Shown one piece after another: positions 18,190 to 29,915 of a stretch of DNA of 64,000 nt. This DNA comes from Streptomyces tsukubensis. GTDB taxonomy: Bacteria > Actinomycetota > Actinomycetes > Streptomycetales > Streptomycetaceae. How positions within the stretch are numbered: the stretch's first letter is position 1; the number at the start of each line of letters is the position of its first letter. A program made the position numbers and the translations under genes. The notes beneath the pieces were generated by a model that searched no databases, was not told where the DNA came from, and saw only the letters and a program-made list of their open reading frames with translations. The stretch is taken from NCBI RefSeq assembly GCF_003932715.1, contig NZ_CP020700.1:5664501-5728500 (forward strand), given 5' to 3'.

Positions 18190-20556
18190 GTGGAATTGTC
18201 AAGCACGGGGACCGGAAAAGCCGGAAAAAGCCGGGAAGAAATTCAGCGCGGAGAATTGCGCCGGGAGCAGGAGACCCTCGACCGGCTGCTCCTGCGCCTG
18301 GCCGAACTGCGCCGGGAGGCCGCGGCCGGCCTCCGTACCACCCTCGCCCTCCAGGGCACCCATCTCCAGGCCAGACTGGAACGCGATGTCGCCGCCGGGG
18401 AGGGCGCCGGCCGGCTCGCCGCGCTCGACGCCGTCGAATCCGGACTCTGCTTCGGCCGGATCGACCACCGCGACGGCATCAGCCGCCCCATCGGCCGGAT
18501 CGGCATCCGCGACGGCGACCCCGAACGCACCCCGCTCCTCATCGACTGGCGCGCACCCGTCGCCCGCCCCTTCTACCTCGCCACCGGCCATGAGCCGATG
18601 GGCCTCACCCGCCGCCGCCACATCACCACCGAGGGCCCCACCGTCACCGATCTCCACGACGAGATCCTCGACCTCACCGACCCCACCCGCACCGGCTACG
18701 AGGACCATGACGCCGATGCCGTCCTCCTCGCCGCCCTCGGCTCCGCCCGCACCGGCCGGATGGCCGACATCGTCCGTACCATCCAGGCCGAACAGGACCG
18801 GATCATCCGCGCCCCGCGCCGCGGCGTCCTCGTCGTCGAGGGCGGACCCGGCACCGGCAAGACCGCCGTCGCCCTGCACCGCGCCGCCTACCTCCTCTAC
18901 GCCGAGCGGGAGCAGCTGGCCCGCCGCGCCGTCCTGATCGTCGGGCCCAATCCGGCGTTCCTCGGCTATATCGGGGACGTCCTGCCCTCCCTCGGGGAGA
19001 CCGGGGTACTGCTGGCGAGCCTCGGGGAGCTGTTCCCCGGAGTCCGGGCCGACGGCACCGAATCCGTACGGTCCGCGGCCGTCAAGGGCCGGGCCGCGAT
19101 GGCGGACGCGCTGGCGCGGGCGGTCCGCGACCGGCAGCTGCTCCCGGAGACCGTCCCCGCGCTCCCCGGCCACCGCGCCGACCCCGCAGCCCGCCCCGAC
19201 CCCGGCGACTACGAAGCGGAGAACACCCTTCCCGAGCCCGCCCTGCTCGTCGACCACGAGCAGCACGGCACTCTGTGGCTGTACCGCGAGATGGCGTACG
19301 CAGCCCGGGACCGGGCCCGTGCCACCGGGCTCCCGCACAACCTCGCCCGCCCCCACTTCGCCTACGCCGTCGTGGACGCCCTCACCGCGCAGGTCGCGGA
19401 CCGGCTCGGCGCCGATCCCTACGGCGGGCCGAACCTCCTCGGCCCCGACGACCTCGCCCAGATCGGCAAGGAGATCGCCACCAGTGCCGACGTGCACTCC
19501 GCGATCGACGAACTCTGGCCGCCGCTGACCCCGCAGGAGCTGGTCACCGGGTTCCTCGCCGACCCCGGGCGCTACCTCCCCGAGGGCGATGCGGCGGCGA
19601 TCCGCCGTACCGGCGGCCCGTGGACCCCCGCCGATGTGCCCCTCCTGGACGAGGCCGCCGAACTCCTCGGCGTCGACGACAGCGCCCGGCTCGCCGCCGA
19701 GGAGGCCGAGCGCCAGGAGCGGATCGCCTATGCGCAGGGCGTCCTCGACCTGTCGGCGGGTTCGGAGACGTACGAGTTCGAGGACGAGGAGTCCGAGGTG
19801 CTCGCCGCGCACGACATCGTCGACGCCGAGCGGATGGCGGAGCGCCAGGAGGAGGCCGACCACCGCACCGCGGCCGAACGGGCCGCCGCCGACCGCACCT
19901 GGGCCTTCGGCCATATCGTCGTCGACGAGGCGCAGGAGCTGTCCCCGATGGCCTGGCGGCTGCTGATGCGCCGCTGCCCGGCCCGTTCGATGACCCTGGT
20001 CGGGGATCCGGCGCAGACCGCCGACGAGTCCGGTGCCGGATCGTGGGCGCAGATCCTCCGGCCGTACGTCGGGGACCGCTGGACCCACACCCGGCTGGGC
20101 GTCAACTACCGGACACCCGCCGAGATCATGGCGCGGGCGGCCGCCGTCAGGCGGGCCGTACACCCGGAATTCGAGCCGCCGCGCTCGGTCCGCTCGACGG
20201 GCACCGAGCCCTGGTTCGAACGGGTCGCGCCGGACGGGCTGGCCGCGGCCGTCCTCGCGGCCGTCCGCCGGGAGACCCCCGACGAGGGCCGGCTCGCCGT
20301 GATCGCCCCCGCCGCACTCCACCCCGCGCTGTCTGCCCTGGCCGGAGACGGCCTCGACCTGACCCGGCAGGTCGTCCTGCTCGCGCCGCGCGACGCCAAG
20401 GGCCTGGAGTTCGACGGGGTGATCGTCGTCGAACCGGCCGCGTTCGGAGACAGCGATCTGTACGTGGCGCTGACCCGGGCCACCCAGTGGCTGGGCGTCG
20501 TCCACGCGGCGCCGCTGCCGCCGGGCCTGGGCGACGATCCGGTACGGGAGAACTGA
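18190..20556 (+). CDS. HelD/HelR-like RNA polymerase-associated motor ATPase (superfamily 1 helicase fold)
   Basis: 788 residues from GTG 18190; TTG 18196 fits the GGGAG site better. An N-terminal antiparallel coiled coil (residues about 15-75), which in HelD enters the RNA polymerase secondary channel, precedes Walker A EGGPGTGKT (217-225), the DEAQELS Walker B/Q-type motif, GDPAQTAD, a GVNYRTP motif and a C-terminal VALTRATQ motif VI. HelD proteins remove stalled polymerase from DNA; the HelR branch also displaces rifamycins. I cannot tell HelD from HelR by eye. Followed convergently by glgB. Confidence 0.88.
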   Translation: MELSSTGTGKAGKSREEIQRGELRREQETLDRLLLRLAELRREAAAGLRTTLALQGTHLQARLERDVAAGEGAGRLAALDAVESGLCFGRIDHRDGISRPIGRIGIRDGDPERTPLLIDWRAPVARPFYLATGHEPMGLTRRRHITTEGPTVTDLHDEILDLTDPTRTGYEDHDADAVLLAALGSARTGRMADIVRTIQAEQDRIIRAPRRGVLVVEGGPGTGKTAVALHRAAYLLYAEREQLARRAVLIVGPNPAFLGYIGDVLPSLGETGVLLASLGELFPGVRADGTESVRSAAVKGRAAMADALARAVRDRQLLPETVPALPGHRADPAARPDPGDYEAENTLPEPALLVDHEQHGTLWLYREMAYAARDRARATGLPHNLARPHFAYAVVDALTAQVADRLGADPYGGPNLLGPDDLAQIGKEIATSADVHSAIDELWPPLTPQELVTGFLADPGRYLPEGDAAAIRRTGGPWTPADVPLLDEAAELLGVDDSARLAAEEAERQERIAYAQGVLDLSAGSETYEFEDEESEVLAAHDIVDAERMAERQEEADHRTAAERAAADRTWAFGHIVVDEAQELSPMAWRLLMRRCPARSMTLVGDPAQTADESGAGSWAQILRPYVGDRWTHTRLGVNYRTPAEIMARAAAVRRAVHPEFEPPRSVRSTGTEPWFERVAPDGLAAAVLAAVRRETPDEGRLAVIAPAALHPALSALAGDGLDLTRQVVLLAPRDAKGLEFDGVIVVEPAAFGDSDLYVALTRATQWLGVVHAAPLPPGLGDDPVREN

Positions 20557-20595
20557 CGGCCCGCGCCGGGGCGGGCCCCGCCCCGGCGCACCGCC

Positions 20596-23022
20596 TCAGG
20601 AGGTACGGACCGGCCGCAGCCAGACCGTCGCCAGCGGCGGCAGCGTCAGCAGCAGACTCGAACCCCTGCCGTGCGACGGCTCCGGCTCCGGCACCAGCGG
20701 CCCCCGGTCACCCTCGCCGCCGGTCACCGCGGCGCCGCTGCGGATGCCCCCGCCGCCGTACCGCTCCTCGTCCGTGTTGAGCGCCTCCGCCCAGGCCGGA
20801 ACCCACTCCGGCACCCCGATCCGGTAGCCCTCCCGCACCACCGGCGAGAAGTTGCTCACCGACACCAGCGGCTCCCGCTTGGCGTCGAAGCGGACGAAGG
20901 CCAGCACATTGTCCTCGGCCGCTTCGCAGTCGATCCAAGCGAAGCCCTCCGGCACGGTGTCCCGCTCCCACAGCGCGGGCGTCCGCCCGTACACCGTGTT
21001 CAGATCCCGCACCAGCAGCCGTACGCCCCGGTGGTCCGGCTCCGCCGCGTACGACGGGTCCAGCAGCCACCAGTCGGGCCCGTGCGCCTCCGACCACTCG
21101 GCGCCCTGGGCGAACTCCTGCCCCATGAAGAGGAGCTGCTTGCCCGGGTGCGCCCACATGAACCCGAGGTACGCCCGGTGGTTGGCGCGCTGCTGCCACC
21201 AGTCGCCCGGCATCTTGCCGACCAGGGCGCCCTTTCCGTGCACGACTTCGTCGTGGGAGACCGGCAGAACGTAGTTCTCGGTGTACGCGTACACCATCGA
21301 GAACGTCATCTCGTGGTGGTGGAAGCGGCGGTGCACCGGCTCACGGGCCATGTACTCCAGGGAGTCGTGCATCCAGCCCATGTTCCACTTCAGCCCGAAA
21401 CCGAGGCCGCCGTGCTCGGTGGCGCGGGTGACGCCGTCCCAGGCCGTGGACTCCTCCGCGATCGTCACCACACCGGGGCACCGCCGGTAGACCGTGGCGT
21501 TCATCTCCTTCAGGAAGGCCACCGCGTCCAGATCCTCCCGGCCGCCGTGCTCGTTCGGAGTCCACCGGCCCTCCTCGCGCGAATAGTCGAGATAGAGCAT
21601 CGACGCGACCGCATCCACCCGCAGCCCGTCGATATGGAACTCCTCGCACCAGTAGACCGCATTGGCCACCAGGAAGTTCCGGACCTCCTTGCGCCCGTAG
21701 TCGAATTCGAGCGTCCCCCAGTCCGGGTGCGCGGCCCGGACCGGATCCCCGTGCTCGTACAGCGGCCGTCCGTCGAATTCGGCCAGCGCCCATTCGTCGC
21801 GCGGGAAGTGCGCCGGCACCCAGTCCATGATCACGCCGATGCCCGCGCGGTGCAGCGCTTCGATCAGGAACCGGAAGTCGTCCGGACTGCCCATCCGGGA
21901 CGTCGGCGCGTAGAAGCCGGTGACCTGGTAGCCCCAGGAGCCGCCGAAGGGGTGCTCGGCCAGCGGCATCAGCTCCACATGGGTGAAGCCGAGGTCCTTC
22001 ACATAGGAGGGGAGCTGCTCGGCGAGCTGCCGGTAGTTCAGCCCGGGCCGCCAGGAGGCGAGATGGACCTCGTAGACGGAGAACGGCGCCTCGTGGGCCG
22101 GGCGGGCCGCACGCCGCTCCATCCAGTCGGCATCGTCCCACTCGTGCCGGGAGACCGTGACGACGGAGGCGTTGGCGGGCGGCACCTCGGTGTGCCGGGC
22201 CATCGGGTCGGCGCGCAGGGTGTGCGTACCGTCCGGGCGCATGATCTCGAACTTGTACAGGGTGCCCTCGCCGACCCCGGGCACGAACAGCTCCCACACC
22301 CCCGAAGCGCCCAGCGAGCGCATCGGGAAGCCGCCGCCGTCCCAGTGGTTGAAGCTCCCTGCGATCCGCACCCCGCGCGCGTTCGGCGCCCAGAGCGTGA
22401 AACGGGTGCCGGTGACGCCCTGGTGGACCATCGGGTGCGCGCCGAGGGCCCGCCACAGCTGCTCGTGCCGGCCCTCGCCGATGAGGTGCAGGTCGAGTTC
22501 GCCGAGTGCGGGCAGCAGACGGTACGGATCGTCGGTCTCGACCTCGTGGAGACCGCGGCCGTCGGGGCTGTCGTAGGTGATCAGCAGCCGGTAGTCGGGG
22601 ACCGACCGCATCGGGAGCACCCCGGAGAACAGCCCGTCGCCGTGGTCGTGCAGTTCGGCCCGGAGGCCCTTGGCGAGCACGGTGACGGACCGGGCGTACG
22701 GGCGCAGGACACGCACCTCGACGCCGTGGCGGCCGAGATGCGCGCCGAGGAGGGCGTGCGGATCGTGGTGGCCGCCGGAGAGGAGGCGCTGCCGGTCCGC
22801 CTCGGGGAGCGCGGGGGCGGTGCGCACACCGTGGGCGGCGGAGCCGGGGCGGGGCGCGGACGGCGGGGCGGCCGGCGGCTTCTTCGGGGGCCGGGCGGCG
22901 CGCGCGGGCGCCGCGGGGCGCTTCGCGGTCCGGGGGGACGGCGCGGCGGGTGGCGCGGGCGAGGGCGTGCGGGGTGCGCCGGTGCCGGGGGATTCCTGGT
23001 ACGGAGGGCGGGCGGCGGTCAC
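20596..23022 (-). CDS. glgB: 1,4-alpha-glucan branching enzyme
   Basis: 808 residues from GTG 23022, which follows an AAGGAGGC site with 7-base spacing; the huge open frame upstream is a shadow of mak. A Pro/Ala-rich extension (about 75 residues) precedes two CBM48-like N-terminal domains and the GH13 barrel: DGLRVDAVASMLYLDYSR (nucleophile Asp), TIAEESTAW (acid/base Glu) and LPVSHDEVVHGKG. Introduces alpha-1,6 branches into glucan made by GlgE. Downstream of mak with an 80-bp gap, probably one transcript. Confidence 0.97.
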   Translation of the reverse strand: MTAARPPYQESPGTGAPRTPSPAPPAAPSPRTAKRPAAPARAARPPKKPPAAPPSAPRPGSAAHGVRTAPALPEADRQRLLSGGHHDPHALLGAHLGRHGVEVRVLRPYARSVTVLAKGLRAELHDHGDGLFSGVLPMRSVPDYRLLITYDSPDGRGLHEVETDDPYRLLPALGELDLHLIGEGRHEQLWRALGAHPMVHQGVTGTRFTLWAPNARGVRIAGSFNHWDGGGFPMRSLGASGVWELFVPGVGEGTLYKFEIMRPDGTHTLRADPMARHTEVPPANASVVTVSRHEWDDADWMERRAARPAHEAPFSVYEVHLASWRPGLNYRQLAEQLPSYVKDLGFTHVELMPLAEHPFGGSWGYQVTGFYAPTSRMGSPDDFRFLIEALHRAGIGVIMDWVPAHFPRDEWALAEFDGRPLYEHGDPVRAAHPDWGTLEFDYGRKEVRNFLVANAVYWCEEFHIDGLRVDAVASMLYLDYSREEGRWTPNEHGGREDLDAVAFLKEMNATVYRRCPGVVTIAEESTAWDGVTRATEHGGLGFGLKWNMGWMHDSLEYMAREPVHRRFHHHEMTFSMVYAYTENYVLPVSHDEVVHGKGALVGKMPGDWWQQRANHRAYLGFMWAHPGKQLLFMGQEFAQGAEWSEAHGPDWWLLDPSYAAEPDHRGVRLLVRDLNTVYGRTPALWERDTVPEGFAWIDCEAAEDNVLAFVRFDAKREPLVSVSNFSPVVREGYRIGVPEWVPAWAEALNTDEERYGGGGIRSGAAVTGGEGDRGPLVPEPEPSHGRGSSLLLTLPPLATVWLRPVRTS

Positions 23023-23102
23023 GGAAGGAGCCTCCTTCGGGGCGTGGCTGAGGAAGGGCGAATGCTGCGTCGGGCGGTCTCGGACGGTCCTGGAGGGGGG
23101 CG

Positions 23103-24518
23103 TCAGCCGGGGGCGGCCAGCCGGTCGATCGCCGCCATCGGGACCGGCAGCCAGTCGGGGCGGTGCCGGGCCTCGTACACCACCTCGTAGACGGCCTTGT
23201 CGGTCTCGTACGCGCGCAGCAGCGCGGGCTCGGCGCGCGGATCGCGCCCCGACACCTCCGCGTAGCCCTCGCAGTACGCGGTCCGGCAGCCGTCCGCCCA
23301 GGACGGGTTCCACGGGCGGTGGGTGCGGGCCGCGTAGTCGAAGGAGCGGAGCATTCCGGCGATATCGCGGACGGGCGGCTGGGGGGTGCGGCGTTCGGCG
23401 AGGGGCCGGGCGGGTTCGCCCTCGAAGTCGATGACGGACCAGTAGGCGCCGGAGCGCAGGGTCTGGCCGAGGTGGAGGTCGCCGTGGACGCGCTGGACGC
23501 GGTGCCCGGTGCCTGCCGTGGAGCGGCCGAGGGCGGCGAGCGCGTCGAAGGCGGTGCGGAGCCGGGGCAGATAGGGCAGCAGGGCGGGGACCGCGAGCGC
23601 GGCTTCGTCGAGCCGGCTGCTCATTCCGGCGGCCAGCCGGGCGGTGAGCGCGGGTCCGAGGGCGACCGTGGGCAGTTCGGCGGCGAGTGCGGCGTGCACA
23701 TCGGCGGTGACCCGGCCCAGCTCCCTGGCCTCTCCGGTGAACGGGCGGCCCGCGGCCAGCGCTTCGAGGGCGAGCTGCCAGCCGTCGCGGGAGCCGCTGA
23801 GATAGGGCTGGAGCACTCCGAGGGTGTACGGGTGCGGATCCGCCGACTCGTACCAGGCGACCGGCAGCGGCACCCGGTCGCAGCCCGCGCGGGCGAGGGC
23901 GAGCGGCAGTTCCAGATCGGGGTGCGGGCCGGGCTCGACCCGGCGGAGCACCTTGAGGATGTACGCATCGCCGTACACCAGGGAGGTGTTGGACTGTTCG
24001 GCGTCGAGGGGGCGGGCCGGGAGGCCGCCGGGGACGGCGGGTGCGCCGCCGGAGCGGGCGAACCGGAGGGTGCCGTGGGGGCCCGGGGTCCGCAGCCGTT
24101 CCAGGAGGAGTTCGGTGAGCCGGGGGTCGCGCAGCCCCTCGTACACCGTGCGGCCCGCCAGCGGTCCGGTCGCCGGACGGCCGATCAGCGCCGGGGCGAG
24201 CCGCGGCGGCAGCGTCCGGCGGACGCCCAGCAGGAGTTGGTAGCAGTCCGCCGGGCGGCCGGGCGGTCCGGCGGCCCCGGGTTCGTCCTGGTGGACCGCC
24301 ACCAGCAGATGCAGCAGACCGGGCCCGTCGCCCCCGGGCCCGGTTCCGGCCACCGGCAGCAGTTCGGCCGCCGACACCAGGGAGAAGCCGGTGACCGGAC
24401 GCCCCTTCCCGGCGAACCAGCGCCGGTCCGGCAGCCAGGAGCGCAGCAGCGGGGCGAGGGAGGTGAGCAGCGATGACGGACGGGCGACCGGGGTCCGGGT
24501 GGCAGCAGCCTCCGACAT
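23103..24518 (-). CDS. mak: maltokinase (Pep2)
   Basis: 471 residues from ATG 24518. Phosphorylates maltose with ATP to maltose 1-phosphate, the GlgE donor. Aminoglycoside-phosphotransferase-like kinase fold: WLPDRRWFAGKGRP at the N-terminus is characteristic of Mak/Pep2, SNTSLVYGDAYILKVLRR supplies the ATP-binding Lys, HRVQRVHGDLHLGQTL is the Brenner catalytic motif and SVIDFEGEPARPLAERR the metal-binding segment. It is a separate protein here (in some actinobacteria it is fused to TreS). Promoter repeats lie just upstream at 24557-24586. Confidence 0.96.
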   Translation of the reverse strand: MSEAAATRTPVARPSSLLTSLAPLLRSWLPDRRWFAGKGRPVTGFSLVSAAELLPVAGTGPGGDGPGLLHLLVAVHQDEPGAAGPPGRPADCYQLLLGVRRTLPPRLAPALIGRPATGPLAGRTVYEGLRDPRLTELLLERLRTPGPHGTLRFARSGGAPAVPGGLPARPLDAEQSNTSLVYGDAYILKVLRRVEPGPHPDLELPLALARAGCDRVPLPVAWYESADPHPYTLGVLQPYLSGSRDGWQLALEALAAGRPFTGEARELGRVTADVHAALAAELPTVALGPALTARLAAGMSSRLDEAALAVPALLPYLPRLRTAFDALAALGRSTAGTGHRVQRVHGDLHLGQTLRSGAYWSVIDFEGEPARPLAERRTPQPPVRDIAGMLRSFDYAARTHRPWNPSWADGCRTAYCEGYAEVSGRDPRAEPALLRAYETDKAVYEVVYEARHRPDWLPVPMAAIDRLAAPG

Positions 24519-24556
24519 TGGCAACGTGCCCCTTCCCTCTGACGAAACTCATGAGG

Positions 24557-24586
24557 TGTATGTCGCATATGGTGCATATGTCGCAA
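24557..24586 (-). promoter_or_regulatory. candidate promoter and direct-repeat operator of mak-glgB
   Basis: On the minus strand TTGCGA (24586-24581) and CATACA (24562-24557) are 18 bp apart and suitably placed for a transcript with a leader of about 30 bases before mak. The plus-strand 9-mer TATGTCGCA occurs at 24559-24567 and 24577-24585, overlapping both elements 18 bp apart, as expected for a repressor site. The strip is clearly more AT-rich than its surroundings. Confidence 0.5.
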
Positions 24587-24736
24587 ATATACGAATGCCC
24601 AGAGTGTTCCGGATCTTTGCGGCGACAGTCCGGCGGCGCGCGGAGCCGCTCCCGCTTTGGGGTGCCGCACCCCCTCGGGTCGGCCGCCGTCCGGAAGCGT
24701 GCGGACGGGCTCCGGCCACCGGGCCCGGGGACGGGG

Positions 24737-24768
24737 CGAGCCCCCTGCGCCGGGGCGCCGGGGGCTCG
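24737..24768 (-). terminator. 9-bp G/C hairpin downstream of treS
   Basis: CGAGCCCCC (24737-24745) pairs with GGGGGCTCG (24760-24768) around a 14-base loop, 20 bases beyond the treS stop. With the mak promoter just downstream, it suggests that glgE-treS and mak-glgB are separate transcription units. Confidence 0.65.
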
Positions 24769-24787
24769 GACGAGGGTCTCCGTACCG

Positions 24788-26526
<1,739 letters not shown>

Positions 26527-26530
<4 letters not shown>

Positions 26531-28515
26531 GGTGTGGGTGACCCTCCGATCGGCGGGGACGGTCGCAGAGCCACGATGTGCGCGGGCGTGACGCCCGGCT
26601 CCAGGCGCACGAAGGCGGCTCTGCCCCAGTGATAGGTCTCACCGGTGAGCAGATCGCGCACCGGGGCGGTCTCGTGCCATGCGAAGCCGAGTCGCGGCAT
26701 GTCCAACGAGACCGTCCCCTCCTGGGTGTGGTGGGGGTCGAGGTTCGCGACGACGAGCACGGTGTCCTGGCCCGACCGTTTCGAATAGGCGATCACCGCG
26801 TCGTTGTCGGTGTCGTGGAAGTGGAGGTCCCGCAGCTGCTGGAGCGCCGGATGGCGGCGTCTGATCCGGTTCAGCGCGGTGATCAGGGGGGCGATCGTCC
26901 GGCCCTCGCGGGCTGCGGACTCCCAGTCCCGGGGCCGGAGTTCGTACTTCTCCGACCGAAGGTACTCCTCGCTGCCCTCCCGCAGCGCGGTGTTCTCGCA
27001 GAGTTCGTACCCCGCGTACATCCCCCAGGACGGCGAGAGCGTCGCGGCCAGCACCGCCCGTACCTCGAAGGCCGGGCGGCCGCCGCGCTGCAGCGTCTCG
27101 TGGAGGATGTCCGGGGTGTTCACGAAGAGGTTCGGGCGGAGCACCGCCGCGCTCTCCCCGGCCAGCTCGGTCAGATACTCCGTCAGCTCGCTTTTGGTGT
27201 TCCGCCAGGTGAAGTAGGTGTACGACTGCTGGAAGCCGACCGCGGCCAGCGTCCGCATCATCGCCGGGCGGGTGAATGCCTCCGCCAGGAAGATCACGTC
27301 CGGATCGGTGCCGTTGACCTCCGCGATGACCTGCTCCCAGAACACCACCGGCTTGGTGTGCGGATTGTCCACCCGGAAGATGCGCACCCCCCGCTCGGCC
27401 CAGAAGCGCAGGACCCGCACCGTCTCCCGGACCAGGCCCCGCAGATCGGCGTCGAAGGCGACGGGGAAGATGTCCTGGTACTTCTTCGGCGGGTTCTCGG
27501 CGTACGCGATCGTGCCGTCGGCCCGGTGCCGGAACCACTCGGGGTGCTCGGTGACCCAGGGGTGGTCCGGCGAGCACTGGAGCGCGAAGTCGAGGGCCAC
27601 CTCCATCCGCAGCGCCTGCGCGGTCCGGACGAAGTGGTCGAAGTCGGCGAAGGTGCCGAGGTCGGGGTGGAGCGCATCGTGCCCGCCGTCGGCCGAGCCG
27701 ATCGCCCACGGCACGCCGACGTCGTACGGACCGGCGGTCAGGCTGTTGTCCGGGCCCTTGCGGTGGGTCGTCCCGATCGGGTGCACCGGCGGCAGGTACA
27801 CCACGTCGAAGCCCATCGCGGCGATCGCGGGCAGCCGTTCGGCGGCGGTGCGGAAGGTGCCCGAGACCGGGGGCGCGCCGGGCGCGACCACCGCCCCCTC
27901 GGAGCGGGGGAACAGCTCGTACCAGGACCCGAAGAGGGCCCGGCGGCGCTCCACCAGCAGCGGCAACGGACGGGACATGGTGACGAGTTCCCGCAGCGGA
28001 TGCCGGTCGAGGACGGCGGCGACCCCGGCACCGGCCGCGGCGGCCAGCCGGGCCCGGGGCCGCTTCGCGCTGTCCCGCAGCGCGTCCACCACCGCGAGCA
28101 CGGCCTCCCGCCCGTCGCTCTTGGGCACGTCCCGCGCCGCCCGCTCGTACAGCCGCGCCCCCTCCTCCAGCACCAGCTCGGTGTCGATCCCGGCCGGAAT
28201 CTTGATCCCGGCCTCCCGCAGCCAGCTCGCCACCGGATCGCTCCAGGCCTCCACGGCGTAGCTCCAGAGCCCCTCGGAGTCCGGCACCACGACCGCACTC
28301 CACCGGTCGCTCCCCGGCGCGGCCTCCCGCATCGGCGTCCACGGCCCCGGCTGCCCGGCCGGATCGCGCAGCACCACATTCGCGGCGACGGCGTCGTGCC
28401 CCTCCCGGAACACGGTGGCCCCGATCTCGATGGCCTCACCGACCACGGCCTTGGCGGGCCTGCGCCCGCAGTCGACGAGAGGACTGACGTCCAGAACGGG
28501 GATCCGACCGATCAT
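26527..28515 (-). CDS. glgE: alpha-1,4-glucan:maltose-1-phosphate maltosyltransferase
   Basis: 662 residues from ATG 28515 ([20 protein letters not shown]). GH13_3 enzyme extending alpha-1,4-glucan by maltosyl units from maltose 1-phosphate. N-terminal helical-bundle and beta domains (1-200), then the barrel with [30 protein letters not shown] (nucleophile Asp) and [12 protein letters not shown] (acid/base Glu). First gene of glgE-treS, followed on the same strand by treS and then mak-glgB: the full trehalose-to-glucan route. Its upstream neighbour here is the accessory cassette instead of glgP. Confidence 0.97.
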
Positions 28516-28854
28516 GGGCTCACCTGTGGGGGGCGGTACGGGCAGTACGGAGGCAAGCACGCGGGCACGCCGTAGCGCTATGCGGCTTTTAATGAAAGTT
28601 GCCCCTATTTGTAACCGCTGGATTACCGAGACCCGGCCCGGGACGCGGACGGCCCGTACCGATGGGGGGCGCGTTCACCCGGGGGGCGCAACGCCCCGCC
28701 GACGGGCCCACCGCCCGGCCCGGAACGGCGTCGAGCCCCGTACGGCACGGTGCCGTACAGGGCTCGGGAGTTCCCGGGGCGTCAGGACGGGAGCAGTTCC
28801 CAGCTCGGTTCCTTCGCTCCCGGGCGGAACAGCGCGAGGGCGGGGGGAAGGGTC
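28516..28854. other. 339-bp gap: glgE promoter region and reductase terminator
   Basis: No gene is seen. The strip 28580-28625 is AT-rich (ttttaatgaaagtt) and probably holds the glgE promoter on the minus strand. A 33-bp palindrome lies at 28733-28765. Confidence 0.5.
28733..28765 (-). terminator. palindromic hairpin downstream of the NmrA-type gene
   Basis: GAGCCC-C-GTACGGCAC (28733-28748) pairs with GTGCCGTAC-A-GGGCTC (28750-28765), 15 of 16 positions matching around a single central base. It lies about 90 bases past the stop of the gene at 28855 and marks the boundary between the accessory cassette and the glg cluster. Confidence 0.7.
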
Positions 28855-29796
28855 TTACGCGTCATACGAGTGCTCCGATTCGGTCCACATCTGCCAGGGC
28901 TGGCGGGCCACCCACTCCTCGGCCCGCGCGGGTTTCACCGACAGAGCGGTGGACGACAGCCCCTCGTCGCCCGTCAGCAGCGAGGGATCCGCGCCCGCCG
29001 CCATGTAGTGGTAGACACCGGAGACACCCGCCGCGGCCTCCGCCCCCAGCAGATGCGAGAGCCCCTGCTCGAAGACCGCCGGCTCCAGGGGGACGTACCG
29101 CACATCCCGGCCCAGTCCGCGGCCGAACTCCTCGGCCAGCTCCGGGCCGGTCAGCACGGCCGGTCCGCCGATGTCGAAGGCGCGGCCCGCGATCCCGTCG
29201 ACCGTCAGGGCCGCGAACACCGCCTCCGCGAGATCGCGGTGGGAGAGCCACGCCACCTGCGCGTCCTCGGGCAGCGGATAGGCCAGCACGCCCTCCGTCA
29301 TCAGCGCCGGACCGTTCCACGGACTGAACAGATTGTCGAGATAGACCGGCGGCCGGACCACGACCAGTTCCACCCCGCTGCCCGAAAGCCCCTCCCGGAA
29401 CACCGTCTCCGACAGCCGCCGGGTCTCGAAGCCGACCACGTTCGTCGTCCGGTCCGGGATCCGGACGTTCGTGTTGAACACCAGCCGCCGCACCCCGGAC
29501 TCCCGGGCCGCCCGCGCGATGTTCTGCGCGTACCGCAGGACCTTCTCCGCCTGGTAGACCAGCGGAAGCACCACCGCCGCATGGGTGGCGCCCTCGAACA
29601 GTTGCCGTACGTCCTCGAAACGCCCCAGGTCACCCCCGCCGCAGGAGATACCGGGAAGCTGCGGCCGCTCACCCTCCGGCCGGCGGCTGAGGGTACGGAC
29701 CTGATGGCCGCGCTCCACGAGCAGCCGCGCGGTGGCACCGCCCTGGAAGCCGGTCGCCCCCACGACGGCCACCCGCATCGGAATGTGATCGGACAT
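28855..29796 (-). CDS. NmrA-family NAD(P)-binding reductase
   Basis: 313 residues from ATG 29796. An atypical short-chain dehydrogenase: N-terminal VAVVGATGFQGGATARLL and RTLSRRPEGE (NADP-type Arg), a middle segment VFNTNVRIPDRTTNV, and VELVVVRPPVYLDNLF. The typical Tyr-x-x-x-Lys catalytic pair is not evident, as in NmrA regulators and some quinone or phenylpropanoid reductases, so it could be an enzyme or a redox sensor. Divergent from the AraC gene with a 119-bp shared promoter region; probably regulated by it. Confidence 0.85.
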   Translation of the reverse strand: MSDHIPMRVAVVGATGFQGGATARLLVERGHQVRTLSRRPEGERPQLPGISCGGGDLGRFEDVRQLFEGATHAAVVLPLVYQAEKVLRYAQNIARAARESGVRRLVFNTNVRIPDRTTNVVGFETRRLSETVFREGLSGSGVELVVVRPPVYLDNLFSPWNGPALMTEGVLAYPLPEDAQVAWLSHRDLAEAVFAALTVDGIAGRAFDIGGPAVLTGPELAEEFGRGLGRDVRYVPLEPAVFEQGLSHLLGAEAAAGVSGVYHYMAAGADPSLLTGDEGLSSTALSVKPARAEEWVARQPWQMWTESEHSYDA

Positions 29797-29915
29797 ATGT
29801 CTGAAGAGCCCTTCGATAAGGTTGAGGCCGCTGCCGGGTACCGCTCTTCCAGGCTCGCGGCGGCGGCTTCGGCCGATCAATTAACAAACCGGGTCGGAGG
29901 TTGAAGGATCGTCCA

